A stretch of 64,000 nt of DNA from Ridgeia piscesae. Its lineage: Eukaryota > Annelida > Polychaeta > Sabellida > Siboglinidae. The stretch's first letter is position 1. Every line of letters starts with the position of its first letter. A model generated the notes under the pieces. The model saw only the letters and a program-made list of their open reading frames with translations, did not search any database and was not told the DNA's origin. Below, piece after piece: positions 31,004-45,604 of this stretch. The stretch is taken from assembly GCA_025642075.2 (NCBI GenBank), contig JAODUO010000191.1:270001-334000 (forward strand), in the 5' to 3' direction. A program made the translations under genes and the position numbers.

Positions 31004-34000
31004 CTGGAAAGAACACAGCAGGTGGTGATTGTATGTATAATACATACAGTCAGTGGTGATTGTATTACACATACAGTCAGTGGTGATTGATTTATACATA
31101 CAGTCAGTGGTGATTGTATTATACATACAGTCAGTGGTGATTGTATAATACATACAATCAGCAGTGACTGTATAATACATACAATCTGCAGTGATTGTAT
31201 AATACATACAATCTGCAGTGATTGTACAATACATACAATCAGCAGTGACTGTATAATACATACAATCTGCAGTGATTGTACAATACATACAATCAGCAGT
31301 GACTGTATAATACATACAATCTGCAGTGATTGTATAATACATACAATCTGCAGTGATTGTATAATACATACAATCTGCAGTGATTGTACAATACATACAA
31401 TCAGCAGTGACTGTATAATACATACAATCTGCAGTGATTGTATAATGCATACAGTCGGCAGTGATTGTATAATACATACAGTCATGACACTGATGTGAGA
31501 CATGACACTGACATGAGACATTAAAATGACGTGACATTACACTGACATGAGATATGACACTGACGTGAGACATTACACTGACGTGAGAAATGACACTGAC
31601 GTGAGAAATGACACTGACATGAGACATTACACTGACGTGAGACATTACACTGAAGTGAGACATTACACTGACATGAGACATTACACTGACGTGAGACATT
31701 ACACAGACGTGAGACATTACACTGACGTGAGACATTACACAGACGAGAGACATGACACCGACGTGAGACATGACACCGATGTGAGAAATAACACTGACCT
31801 GAGACATTACACTGATCTGAGATATTACACGGATGTGACACATTACACAGACGAGAGACATTACACAGACGAGAGACATTACACTAACGTGAGAAATGAC
31901 ACTGACGTTAGACATTACACTGACGTGAGAATGACACTGACGTTAGACATTACACTGACGTGAGACATTACACATACGAGACACTTACACAGACGAGAGA
32001 TATTACACTGACATGAGAAATGACACTGACGTGAGACATTACACTGACGTGAGACATTACACTGACGTGAGACATGACACTGAACTGTGAGACATTACAC
32101 TGACATGAGACGTACCACTTCTTGAAGCGGCGCATGTTGTCGAGGATCTGGAACTGCTGCCACCTCTTGGCAAAGTTGATACAGTCATCTGACAGAAGGT
32201 CTGGGTTGCCAATGTGAACAAAAGTGAGGTCTTGAAGCACCAGGCCACTGTAGACAGACAGTACACAGCTGTATTAGATGTGTGGACATGTCACCCGACA
32301 ACTGACTTCTAATGAGCATGAGTTGAATCTGAAGAATGAATCTAAAGTGACTGGCGGTATGCCATATTGGGATTACTAAAGTAGTGGTCCACATAAAAGT
32401 AAAGGAGGATTCTAAAAGCCTGCCCCTAGGACTGCCCAAAGTGTTCGCCAGACTCCCAGCAGACCTGGTCAACTGACACTGGCTGAGTTCTCTGGGAAGT
32501 ATTCTGCCACACTGTAACTACTGTGCAAAGGTTGTTCATATAAAAATATCCACCATGGTCTATAGCCATTTATTCATCAATGCTGCACAGTGAACTAGAA
32601 TATAGAGTGAATTAATTGCCCAAGACAGGTGTTCAGGGGAACTTCATTTAAAGGGTGCAGGGGTACTTCATTTAAGGGGTGCAGGGGCACTGCATTTAAG
32701 GAGTATGGGGGTACGTTACTTAAGGGATGAAAGGTACTTCATTTAAAGGGTGCAGGGGTATTTCATTTAAAGAGTGCAGGAGTACTTCATTTAAGGAGTG
32801 CAGGGTACTTACATGTAGGGGGTGCAGGGTACTTACATGTAGGGGGTGCAGGGTACTTACATGTAGGGGGTGCAGGGTACTTACATGTAGGGGATGCAGG
32901 GTACTTACATGTAGGGGATGCAGGTACTTACATGTAGGGGTGCAAGGTACTTACATGTAGGGGATGCAGGGTACTTACATGTAGGGGGTGCAGGGTACTT
33001 ACATGTAGGGGATGCAGGGTACTTACATGTAGGGGATGCAGGGTACTTACATGTAGGGGTGCAGGGTACTTACATGTAGGGGATGCAGGGTACTTACATG
33101 TAGGGGGTGCAGGGTACTTACATGTAGGGGTGCAGGGTACTTACATGTAGGGGGTGCAGGGTACTTACATGTAGGGGGTGCAGGGTACTTACATGTAGGG
33201 GTGCAAGGTACTTACATGTAGGGGATGCAGGGGGCCTCTGTCTCAGCCAGGGCCTGTCTGTAGGCGCGGAAGGACGACGAACTGTCAATTAGCTGACAGA
33301 ACTCACGCAGCACCTGCAGATGTCAACACACATCATCACAGGTGTCATCACAGGTGTCATCACAGGTGTCATCACAGGTGTCATCACATCCATCAACACA
33401 GGTGAGGTGTCATCACTGATGTCAGCACAGATGTCATCACAGACAGTATCAGTAGTGGTCACTAAATTATTCTTTGCAAGACACATCAACATACATGTGC
33501 ATGGTTTGGCTGATAGACAGCTACAACCTCACAGACAGCTACAAACTCACAGACAGCTACAAACTCACAGACAGCTACAACATCAGACAGCTACAAACTC
33601 ACAGACAGCTACAACCTCACAGACAACTACAACATCACAGACAGCTACAAACTCACACAGCTACAACCTCAGACAGCTACAAACACACAGCTACAACCTC
33701 AGACAGCTACAACCTCACAGACAGCTACAACATCACAGACAGCTACAACCTCACAGACAGCTACAACATCACAGACAGCTACAACATCACAGACAGCTAC
33801 AACCTCACAGACAGCTACAACCTCACAGACAGCTACAACCTCAGACAGCTACAACCTCACAGACAGCTAAACATCCACACAGCTACAACATCACAGACAG
33901 CTACAACCTCACAGACAGCTACAACCTCACAGACAGCTACAACCTCACAGACAGCTACAACATCACAGACAGCTACAACATCACAGACAGCTACAACCTC

Positions 34001-37000
34001 ACAGACAGCTACAACCTCACAGACAGCTACAACATCACAGACAGCTACAACCTCACAGACAGCTACAACCTCACAGACAGCTACAACCTCACAGACAGCT
34101 ACAACCTCACAGACAGCTACAACCCCACAGACAGCTACAACATCACAGACAGCTACAACATCACAGACAGCTACAACCTCACAGACAGCTACAACCTCAC
34201 AGACAGCTACAACCCCACAGACAGCTACAACCCCACAGACAGCTACAACAACACAGACAGCTACAACAACACAGACAGCTACAACCTCCCAGACAGCTAC
34301 AACCTCAGACAGCTACAACCTCACAGACAGCTACAACATCACAGACAGCTACAACCTCACAGACAGCTACAACATCACAGACAGCTACAACAACACAGAC
34401 AGCTACAACCTCACAGACAGCTACAACCTCACAGACAGCTACAACCTCACAGACAGCTACAACATCACAGACAGCTACAACCTCACAGACAGCTACAACT
34501 CACAGACAGCTACAACATCACAGACAGCTACAACCTCACAGACAGCTACAACCTCACAGACAGCTACAACCTCACAGACAGCTACAACACCACAGACAGC
34601 TACAATCTCACAGACAGCTACAACCTCACAGACAGCTACAACTTCACAGACAGCTACAACCTCACAGACAGCTACAACCTCAGACAGCTACAACCTCAGA
34701 CAGCAACAACCTCACAGACAGCTACAACCTCACAGACAGCTACAACCTCACATACAGCTACAACCTCACAGACAGCTACAACCTCACAGACAGCTACAAC
34801 CTCACAGACAGCTACAACCTCACAGACAGCTACAACCTCAGACAGCTACAACCTCAGACAGCAACAACCTCACAGACAGCTACAACCTCACAGACAGCTA
34901 CAACCTCACATACAGCTACAACCTCACAGACAGCTACAACCTCACAGACAGCTACAACCTCACAGGTATTATTGCTACAGTCTATGAGTATCTTATGTGT
35001 CCTACTTCCACGTACTAATGTTAGTCTCTGAAAGTCCTCAGTGACCTACCTCCAGGTTCTGTTTCTGCCACTCGAGGCGGCGGATGGGGGCTGAGTCGAC
35101 GGCAGACAGGATCGCGAGGTACGAGTTGAAATTGTTGAATTTCCTCAGATGCTGAAAGGAAGGAAAATTTCACTGTTGTCACAATTTATCTGATTCTTGT
35201 TACTTGAGGAAAATTTCAACTTAATATGGCGAGTATGAACCAGTGATATCAGTGAGTATGAACCAGTGATATCAGTGAGTATGAACCAGTGATATCAGTG
35301 AGTATGAACCAGTGATATCAGTGAGTATGAACCAGTGATATCAGTGAGTATGAACCAGTGATATCAGTGAGTATGAACCTGAAAGGATAGAAAATATCAG
35401 TGAGTATGAACCAGTGATATCAGTGAGTATGAACCAGTGATATCGGTGAGTATGAACCAGTGATATCAGTGAGTATGAACCAGTGATATCAGTGAGTATG
35501 AACCAGTGATATCAGTGAGTATGAACCAGTGATATCAGTGAGTATGAACCAGTGATATCAGTGAGTATGAACCAGTGATATCGGTGAGTATGAACCAGTG
35601 ATATCGTGAGTATGAACCAGTGATATCAGTGAGTATGAACCAGTGATATCAGTGAGTATGAACCAGTGATATCAGTGAATATGAACCAGTGATATCAGTG
35701 AGTATGAACCAGTGATATCAGTGAGTATGAACCAGTGATATCGGTGAGTATGAACCAGTGATATCGGTGAGTATGAACCAGTTATATCGGTGAGTATGAA
35801 CCAGTGATATCGGTGAGTATGAACCAGTGATATCGGTGAGTATGAACCAGTGATATCAGTGAGTATGAACCAGTGATATCAGTGAGTATGAACCAGTGAT
35901 ATCAGTGAGTATGAACCAGTGATATCAGTGAGTATGAACCAGTGATATCAGTGTGTGGTGTGTGCATGTGTGTGTATCTGTGATATTAGTGTACATGAAT
36001 GAACCTGTGACTGGTGTCTGTACTTTTTGGAAAGGTCACTGAATAACCTGATGACTGAGTGTCTGTACTTTCTTGGAGGATCACCTGACACACATAATAT
36101 GATGACACTTGCATGACAACAACAATATACATAGTGTGTACAACTATAACACCTGACAACAACAACACACACAATGTGTACAACTATAACATCTGACAAC
36201 AACAACACACAGTGTGTACAACTATAACACCTGACAACAACAACATACATAGTGTGTACAACTATAACACCTGACAACAACAACAACATAGTGTGTACAA
36301 CTATAACACCTGACAACAACAACACACATAGTGTGTACAACTATAACACCTGACAACAACAACACACATAGTGTGTACAACTATAACACCTGACAGCAAC
36401 AACACACATAGTGTGTACAACTATAACACCTGACAGCAACAACACATAGTGTGTACAACTATAACACCTAACCGCAACAACATAAAGTGTGTACAACTAT
36501 ATCACATGACATCAACAACATATAGTGTGTACATCTATAACACCTGACAACAACACATGCGGTGTGTACAAATATAACACATGACAATAACACACACACA
36601 GTGTGTACAATTATAACACCTGACAACAACAACAACATACACACAGTGTGTACAACCATAACACCTGACCACAACACACACAGTGTGTACAACTATAACA
36701 CCTGACAACAACAACACACACAGTGTGTACAACTATAACACCTGACAACAACAACATACACACAGTGTGTACAACTATAACACCTGACAACAACAACATA
36801 CATAGTGTGTACAACTATAACACCTGACAACAACAACACACACACAATGTGTACAACAATAACATCTCACAACAACAACACACATAGTGTGTACAACTAT
36901 AACACCTGACAGCAACAACACACATAGTGTGTACAACTATAACACCTGACAGCAACAACATATAGTGTGTACAGCTATAACACCTGACAACAACACACAT

Positions 37001-40000
37001 AGTGTGTACAACTATAACACCTAACCACAACAACATAAATAGTGTGTACAACTATAACACATGACAGCAACAACACATAGTGTGTACAGCTATAAAACCT
37101 GACAACAACACACGCAGTGTGTACAAATATAACACATGACAACAACACACACACAGTGTGTACAATTATAACACCTGACAACAACAACAACATACACACA
37201 GTGTGTACAACCATAACACCTGACCACAACACACGCAGTGTGTACAACTATAACACCTGACAACAACAACAACAACACACACAGTGTGTACAACTATAAC
37301 ACCTGACAACAACAACATACACACAGTGTGTACAACTATAACACCTGACAACAACAACAACATACACACAGTGTGTACAAGTATAACACCTTAAAACAAC
37401 AATGCTAAGATTGTCATCTGTATAAACAAAGTCGTGTCACCCACCAGAAAGACATCTTGTTGAAGTGCTCTGTGAATTTGACGAGGTTGGGACTGTATTC
37501 CTCACTCTGCTCCTTCGACCACAGGAGCACCTCGGGAATGTCTATCTTGTGGAAGAGGTCAGCATCGAGTAAGGTCATCTGCTCTGCGACCTGCTCTGAC
37601 TTGAAGTCCATCAGTCTATGCGTCCTGACAACAACACATTTCATGTAAGTTAACAACCAACTAAGACATGTCTAATGTTAGATAACATCCATATATAATG
37701 TCTAAAGTGAGATAACATATAAATAGAACATGTCTAATATGAGATAACATCCAAATAGAAACATGTCTAATGTGAGATAACATCCAAATAGAACATGTCT
37801 AATGTGAGATAACATCCAAATAGAACATGTCTAATGTGAGATAACATCCAAATAGAACATGTCTAATGTGAGATAACATCCAAATAGAACATGTCTAATG
37901 TGAGATAACATCCAAATAGAACATGTCTAATGTGAGATAACATCCAAATAGAACATGTCTAATGTGATATAACATCCAAATAGAACATGTCCAATGTGAG
38001 ATAACATCCAAATAGAACATGTCTAATGGAAAATAACATCCAAATAGAACACGTCTAAAGTGAGATAACATCCAAATAGAACACGTCTAAAGTTAGATAA
38101 CATCCAAATAGAACATGTCTAATGGAAGATAATATCCAAATAGAACACATCTAATGTGAGATAACATCCATATAGAATGTCTAATGTGAGATAACATCTA
38201 AATAGAAACATGTCTGATGTGAGATAACATCCAAATAGAACATGTCTAATGGAAAATAACATCCAAATAGAACATGTCTAATGTGAGATAACATCCAAAT
38301 AGAACATGTCTAAAGTGAGATAACATCCAAATAGAACATGTCTATTGGAACATAACATCCAATTAGAACATGTCTAATGGAACATAACATCCAAATAGAA
38401 CATGTCTAATGTAAGATAACATCCAAATATGAAACGTCTAAAGTAAGATAACATACAAGATTCCAAATAGAATCTAACAATGTCCAAATATAAGATGAAT
38501 AATGTAACACAATAATGTAACACAATACAACATGAATAATGTAACACAATTAGATTACGTGAGTTGGTTTGAATTACTTGGCAGTGAGTTGGTTGGACTT
38601 ACTTGGCAGTGAATTGGTTGGACTTATTTGGCAGTGAGTTGGTTGGACTTACTTGGCAGTGAATTGGTTGGACTTATTTGGCAGTGAGTTGGTTGGACTT
38701 ACTTGGCAGTGAGTTGGTTGGACTTATTTGGCAGTGAGTTGGTTGGACTTATTTGGCAGTGAGTTGGTTGGACTTATTTGGCAGTGAATTGGTTGGACTT
38801 ACTTTGCAGTGAGTTGGTTGGACTTATTTGGCAGTGAGTTGGTTGGACTTATTTGGCAGTGAGTTAGTTGGACTTACTTGGCAGTGAGTTAGTTGGACTT
38901 ATTTGGCAGTGAGTTGGTTGGACTTATTTGGCAGTGAGTTGGTTGGACTTATTTGGCAGTGAGTTGGTTGGACTTACTTGGCAGTGAGTTGGTTGGACTT
39001 ACTTGGCAGTGAGTTGGTTGGACTTACTTGGCAGTGAGTTGGTTGGACTTATTTGGCAGTGAGTTGGTTGGACTTACTTGGCAGTGAGTTGGTTGGACTT
39101 ACTTGGCAGTGAGTTGGTTGGACTTACTTGGCAGTGAGTTGTTTATGCAGTGAGTGGTTGGACTTACTTGGCAGTGAGCTGGTTGAATTTACTTGGCAGT
39201 GAGTTGGTTGGACTTACTTGGCAGTGAGTTGGTTGGACTTACTTGGCAGTGAGCTGGTTGAATTTACTTGGCAGTGAGCTGGTTGAATTTACTTGGCAGT
39301 GAGTTGGTTGGACTTACTTGGCAGTGAGTTGGTTGAATTTACTTGGCAGTGAGCTTTGGGTTTGGACTTACTTGGCAGTGAGTTGGTTGGACTTACTTGG
39401 CAGTGAGCTGGTTGGACTTATTGGCAGTGAGTTGGTTGGACTTACTTGGCAGTGAGTTGGTTGGACTTACTTGGCAGTGAGTTGGTTGGACTTACTTGGC
39501 AGTGAGTTGGTTGGACTTACTTGGCAGTGAGCTGGTTGGACTTATTGGGCAATAAGTTGGTTGGACTTACTTGGCAGTGAGTTGGTTGGACTTACTTGGC
39601 AGTGAGTTGGTTGGACTTACTTGGCAGTGAGCTGGTTGGACTTATTGGGCAATAAGTTGGTTGGACTTACTTGGCAGTGAGTTGGTTGGACTTACTTGGC
39701 AGTGAGTTGGTTGGACTTACTTGGCAGTGAGCTGGTTGGACTTACTTGGCAGTGAGTTGGTTGGACTTACTTGGCAGTGAGCTGGTTGGACTTATTGGGC
39801 ATAAGTTGGTTGGACTTACTTGGCAGTGAGTTGGTTGGACTTACTTGGCAGTGAGTTGGTTGGACTTACTTGGCAGTGAGCTGGTTGGACTTATTGGCAG
39901 TGAGTTGGTTGGACTTACTTGGCAGTGAGTTGGTTGGACTTATTGGCAGTGAGTGGTTGGACTTATTTGGCAGTGAGTGGTTGGACTTACTTGGCAGTGA

Positions 40001-43000
40001 GTGGTTGGACTTATTGGCATGAGTTGGTTGGACTTATTTGGCAGTGAGCTGGTTGGACTTATTGGCAGTGAGCTGGTTGGACTTATTTGGCAGTGAGCTG
40101 GTTGGACTTATTTGGCAGTGAGTTGGTTGGACTTATTGGCAGTGAGCTGGTTGGACTTATTTGGCAGTGAGTTGGTTGGACTTACTTGGCAGTGAGCTGG
40201 TTGGACTTACTTGGCAGTGAGTTGGTTGGACTTACTTGGCAGTGAGCTGGTTGGACTTACTTGGCAGTGAGTTGGTTGACTACTTGGTCAGTGAGCTGGT
40301 TGACTGGTACTTGCAGTGAGTTGGTTGGACTTACTTGGCAGTGAGTTGGTTGGACTTACTTGGCAGTGAGCTGGAGTGATGACAGTAGGACGACGTTGTG
40401 ACTGGCCTCCTGTAGGTGGCGCCTACATTCACACTTCTCGAGCACTTTGTTGCGTAGGATGCGACCAACATCATGCAGTCACAGCCCCCAGTTGGTAAGA
40501 CACTAGGTCCATGACGGTCCTCAGGATCCCCTCGTCTAGTTCAGTGCTACAACACACAAGATCCATGACAGATCACATGGTCCCCTCATCTAGTTCAGTG
40601 CTAAACACACAGTCCTGGTTGGACCCCCATCTAGTCAGTGCCAACTGATCCATGACAGATCACATGGTCCCCTCATCTAGTTCAGTGCTACAACACACTA
40701 GATCCATGACAGATCACATGGTCCCCTCATCTAGTTCAGTGCTACAACACACTAGATCCATGACAGATCACATGGTCCCCTCATCTAGTTCAGTGCTACA
40801 ACACACTAGATCCATGACAGATCACATGGTCCCCTCATCTAGTTCAGTGCTACAACACACTAAGATCCATGACAGATCACATGGTCCCCTCATCTAGTTC
40901 AGTGCTACAACACACATAGATCCATGACAGATCACATGGTCCCCTCATCTAGTTCAGTGCTACAACACACTAGATCCATGACAGATCACATGGTCCCCTC
41001 ATCTAGTTCAGTGCTACAACACACAAGATCCATGACAGATCACATGGTCCCCTCATCTAGTTCAGTGCTACAACACACTAGATCCATGACAGATCACATG
41101 GTCCCCTCATCTAGTTCAGTGCTACAACACACTAGATCCATGACAGATCACATGGTCCCCTCATCTAGTTCAGTGCTACAACACACTAGATCCATGACAG
41201 ATCACATGGTCCCCTCATCTAGTTCAGTGCTACAACACACTAGATCCATGACAGATCACATGGTCCCCTCATCTAGTTCAGTGCTACAACACACTAGATC
41301 CATGACAGATCACATGGTCCCCTCATCTAGTTCAGTGCTACAACACACTAGATCCATGACAGATCACATGGTCCCCTCATCTAGTTCAGTGCTACAACAC
41401 ACTAGATCCATGACAGATCACATGGTCCCCTCATCTAGTTCAGTGCTACAACACACTAGATCCATGACAGATCACATGGTCCCCTCATCTAGTTCAGTGC
41501 TACAACACCACAAGATCCATGACAGATCACATGGTCCCCTCATCTAGTTCAGTGTCTACAACACACAAGATCCATGACAGATCACATGGTCCCCTCATCT
41601 TGTTCGATAACTGCAATAAACTGTGACTGGCACATTGGATAACTGCACTAAACTGTGACTGGCACATTGGATAACTGCAATAAACTGTGACTGGCACATT
41701 GGATAACTGCACTAAACTGTGACTGGCACATTGGATAACTGCATAAACGTGACTGGCACATTGGATAACTGCACTAAACTGTGACTGGCACATTGGATAA
41801 CTGCAATACAACTGTGACTGGCACATTGGATAACTGCATAAACTGTGACTGGCACATTGGATAACTGCACTAAACTGTGACTGGCACATTGGATAACTGC
41901 AATAAACTGTGACTGGCACATTGGATAACTGCACTAAACTGTGACTGGCACATTGGATAACTGCAATAAACTGTGACTGGCACATTGGATAACTGCACTA
42001 AACTGTGACTGGCACATTGGATAACTGCAATAAACTGTGACTGGCACATTGGATAACTGCACTAAACTGTGACTGGCACGTTGGATAACTGCACTAACTG
42101 TGACTGGCACATTGGATAACTGCATAAACTGTGACTGGCACATTGGATAACTGCATAAACTGTGACTGGCACATTGGATAACTGCAATAAACTGTGACTG
42201 GCACATTGGATAACTGCACTAAACTGTGACTGGCACATTGGATAACTGCAATAAACTGTGACTGGCACATTGGATAACTGCAATAAACTGTGACTGGCAC
42301 ATTGGATAACTGCAATAAACTGTGACTGGCACATTGGATAACTGCACTAAACTGTGACTGGCACATTGGATAACTGCAATAAACTGTGACTGGCACATTG
42401 GATAACTGCAATAAACTGTGACTGGCACATTGGATAACTGCACTAAACTGTGACTGGCACATTGGATAACTGCAATAAACTGTGACTGGCACATTGGATA
42501 ACTGCACTAAACTGTGACTGGCACATTGGACAACTGCAATAAACTGTGACTGGCACATTGGATAACTGCAATAAACGGTGACTGACACATTGGATAACTG
42601 CAATAAATTGTGACTGACACATTGGATAACTGCACTAAACTGTGACTGGCACATTGGATAACTGCAATAAACTGTGACTGGCACATTGGATAACTGCAAT
42701 AAACTGTGACTGGCACATTGGATAACTGCAATAAACTGTGACTGGCACATTGGATAACTGCAATAAACTGTGACTGGCACATTGGATAACTGCACTAAAC
42801 TGTGACTGGCACATTGGATAACTGCAATAAACTGTGACTGACACATTGGATAACTGCACTAAACTGTGACTGGCACATTGGATAACTGCAATAAACTGTG
42901 ACTGGCACATTGGATAACTGCAATAAACTGTGACTGGCACATTGGATAACTGCAATAAACTGTGACTGGCACATTGGATAACTGCAATAAACTGTGACTG

Positions 43001-45531
43001 GTACATTTGATAACTGCAATAAACTGTGACTGACACATTGGATAACTGCAATAAACTGTGACTGACACATTGGATAACTGCACTAAACTGTGACTGGCAC
43101 ATTAGATAACTGCAATAAACTGTGACTGGCACATTGGATAACTGCAATAAACTGTAGCAGTGGAAGAAGCAGACAGTCAAAGCAGTGCAGGATGGTGAGA
43201 GAGAGGAAGAACACAAGAATGTCTCACCAGAGTTCATCAAGCAGCCGAAGCACAAAAGAGAAGGCGTTGCGTGAGAGTTTCTTCTTGATGGGGTCGTTGA
43301 TACGACTGAAGCGGTTGTACCGGTACAGCAGCTTCTGCAGCAGCTGACGCGGCGTGATGAAAGTACGGTACGTGGTGAGGAACGCCTCTTGGAACATGAA
43401 GTCTGACGACAGACAAGGAACAGTAAACACACACGTCATCCTCATTCTATTTTGAGCCTCGGGGTACATGCCCTCACTAGCATACACCCTTCCTTCAGCG
43501 CTTCCTTCTAATGTCTGATGACAATCTGTAATTGATTTTGTTTATCTGTATCAATAATCTAAATGATATGGTGTTAGGATGAACACCTGTTGTTGATCAC
43601 AGCCAATGACTTTGACAGTTCAGCTTACATTCGGTCAAACATGTTTTAGTCAGTAAATATGATGTGTAAATCTCAATCTCACACAAGTAGATCACTAAAA
43701 CAAAATAGTTATACTGGTTAAAAATGTGACAAGAAATCAAGTGTCATTTAAAATGCACGTACTTGATCCTGTCAACTCAGTGAGTGGTGTATCTGTTAGA
43801 ACTGACGGCTGCTGTAAATAATGGTATCAGTAAAGGAATACCAATGACAGTCCACTGACCACTCACCATGTTTACTGGCTGTTGTCGCATGCACAATGAG
43901 GGCATCAATTGTCCCCCCTCTGATTTCAGGCCCCTCTTCACCCTACCAACAAAAGTTTCATGTAACTGACTATTCTAAGTTCAGGTAGTGTGCCAAGCAC
44001 TACACGGATACATTTAACATGAAACTTTGCTGATGTGGATTATCACGACAAGTTAATGTAACACAGTTTAACAGTAATAAACTTTAGTGTGTACACTCTC
44101 AACAGAGGGACAAATGCCTCATTCACAAATGTATACAAAGTATGGTGAAACTTAACAAAGCCAAACATAATTATTTATCATGTTTATGTAACAACAATTA
44201 CATGTAGTAAAGTTAAACATACAACATTTTGTAAGACACTTTGGTAGAATGTATTCAAACTACTACATCATGACATCATCATCATTACATATGCGCAGTG
44301 CATTATTCTGTAGTTTGCATCAATATACAAAGCACAGTAGTGATGGAAACTTTACATTTGTGACAACAACTGACAACAGCAACATTACACAGTTCAAGAA
44401 GCAATTAAAGACACTTTTATTTTCCACATAACTACCCTCGGTAGTTTCACACAACGAACATTATATTTTAGCTAATTTATTATTACGATGTATACATATA
44501 TTATTTATCTTATTTATTTTTATTACTATCAGTGCAGTATAGCGGGTTCTAATGTTTTGTCTGTAATGTCTATGTTTAATATTCATTTTTTTAAAGAATT
44601 ATATAATTTATACATAGCCAATTTTACACGGTTTTTTATCATAGTGTCTCATTACTTTATATTATTATCATTATTACTGTCACCATTATTTTAATCAGTA
44701 TACGCAAATTTACATGTATGTACACACCCGTGAACGGGACAGCCGTCCCAGATTTGATGGTGTTAAAATAAAGTTATTATTATTATTATAACTATTTTAA
44801 AATCATAACTACAGGATAATTCTACCAACTTTGAGGAGAAATTAATCAGTAAGTCATCCAAACATATGGCAGGGCTACAAAAAGAGGAGTGGGGAGCGAT
44901 GGTCCCAAGCTAGAGCGCCGGACTGTCAATCGAGGGGACGGTGGTTCAATCACACCTACTACCATTTAAAAACTTAGGCAATTTCGTTCACCCCACATTT
45001 GCCTGTGCCTTTTGGAAGGACACTAAAAGCCGGTGGTCCCTTCTATCTGGTGTCTATGCCAGGGGAAGTAAAATATCCGACACAGGGTGTAAATGTGTAA
45101 CCTTGTTGGACTGTAAACACCCTGCAACGGGCACCATCCAGTATCTGAGAGAACGAGAGAAGGCACTGAGACAGAAGGAATGTTTACGGAGAGTTGGAAG
45201 GACAGTGAGTAAGGGACAGGAGGAGACAGTTGTGTGGCAATCTTGACAGAAGGTATCCAATATAAATCAAAGGCCCTTAAGAAAAAACAACAACCATCTG
45301 TTTACTCACATGTTGTTTCTTGACGAGTTGGTCAGAGACGTCGATGTCATCGAGGGTTGACATCTCGGAAAAGTCTGAGTCGCTGTCATTCTGCAAGTCA
45401 CATGGTGACGGGCTGCTTTCTGATACGATGGACTGTCTCGGGTCGACTGGTGTCATTGGGTCACAAACTGCTGGCCTGGAATAAGTGACGTCACCTCCCA
45501 TGTCAATACGGGACAAATGGTTTGTGTGTGT

Positions 45532-45604
<73 letters not shown>

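Noticed and set aside
33320..35018. Frames of 514 and 555 codons of hexapeptide repeats (TATTSQ, QLQPHR, TDSYNL)
   Set aside because: An 18-bp repeat opens three frames at once; it lies between two RAPGEF1 exons on the other strand.
35960..36110. Island between arrays as the missing RAPGEF1 CDC25 exon
   Set aside because: It has an acceptor-like TGTGTGTCAG, but the required phase meets a stop at once and no KFIKIMK-like peptide is encoded in any frame.
40652..41547. Plus-strand frames with an 18-residue repeat ([18 protein letters not shown])
   Set aside because: The 54-bp acceptor array copies minus-strand RAPGEF1 sequence; the plus-strand peptide has no support.
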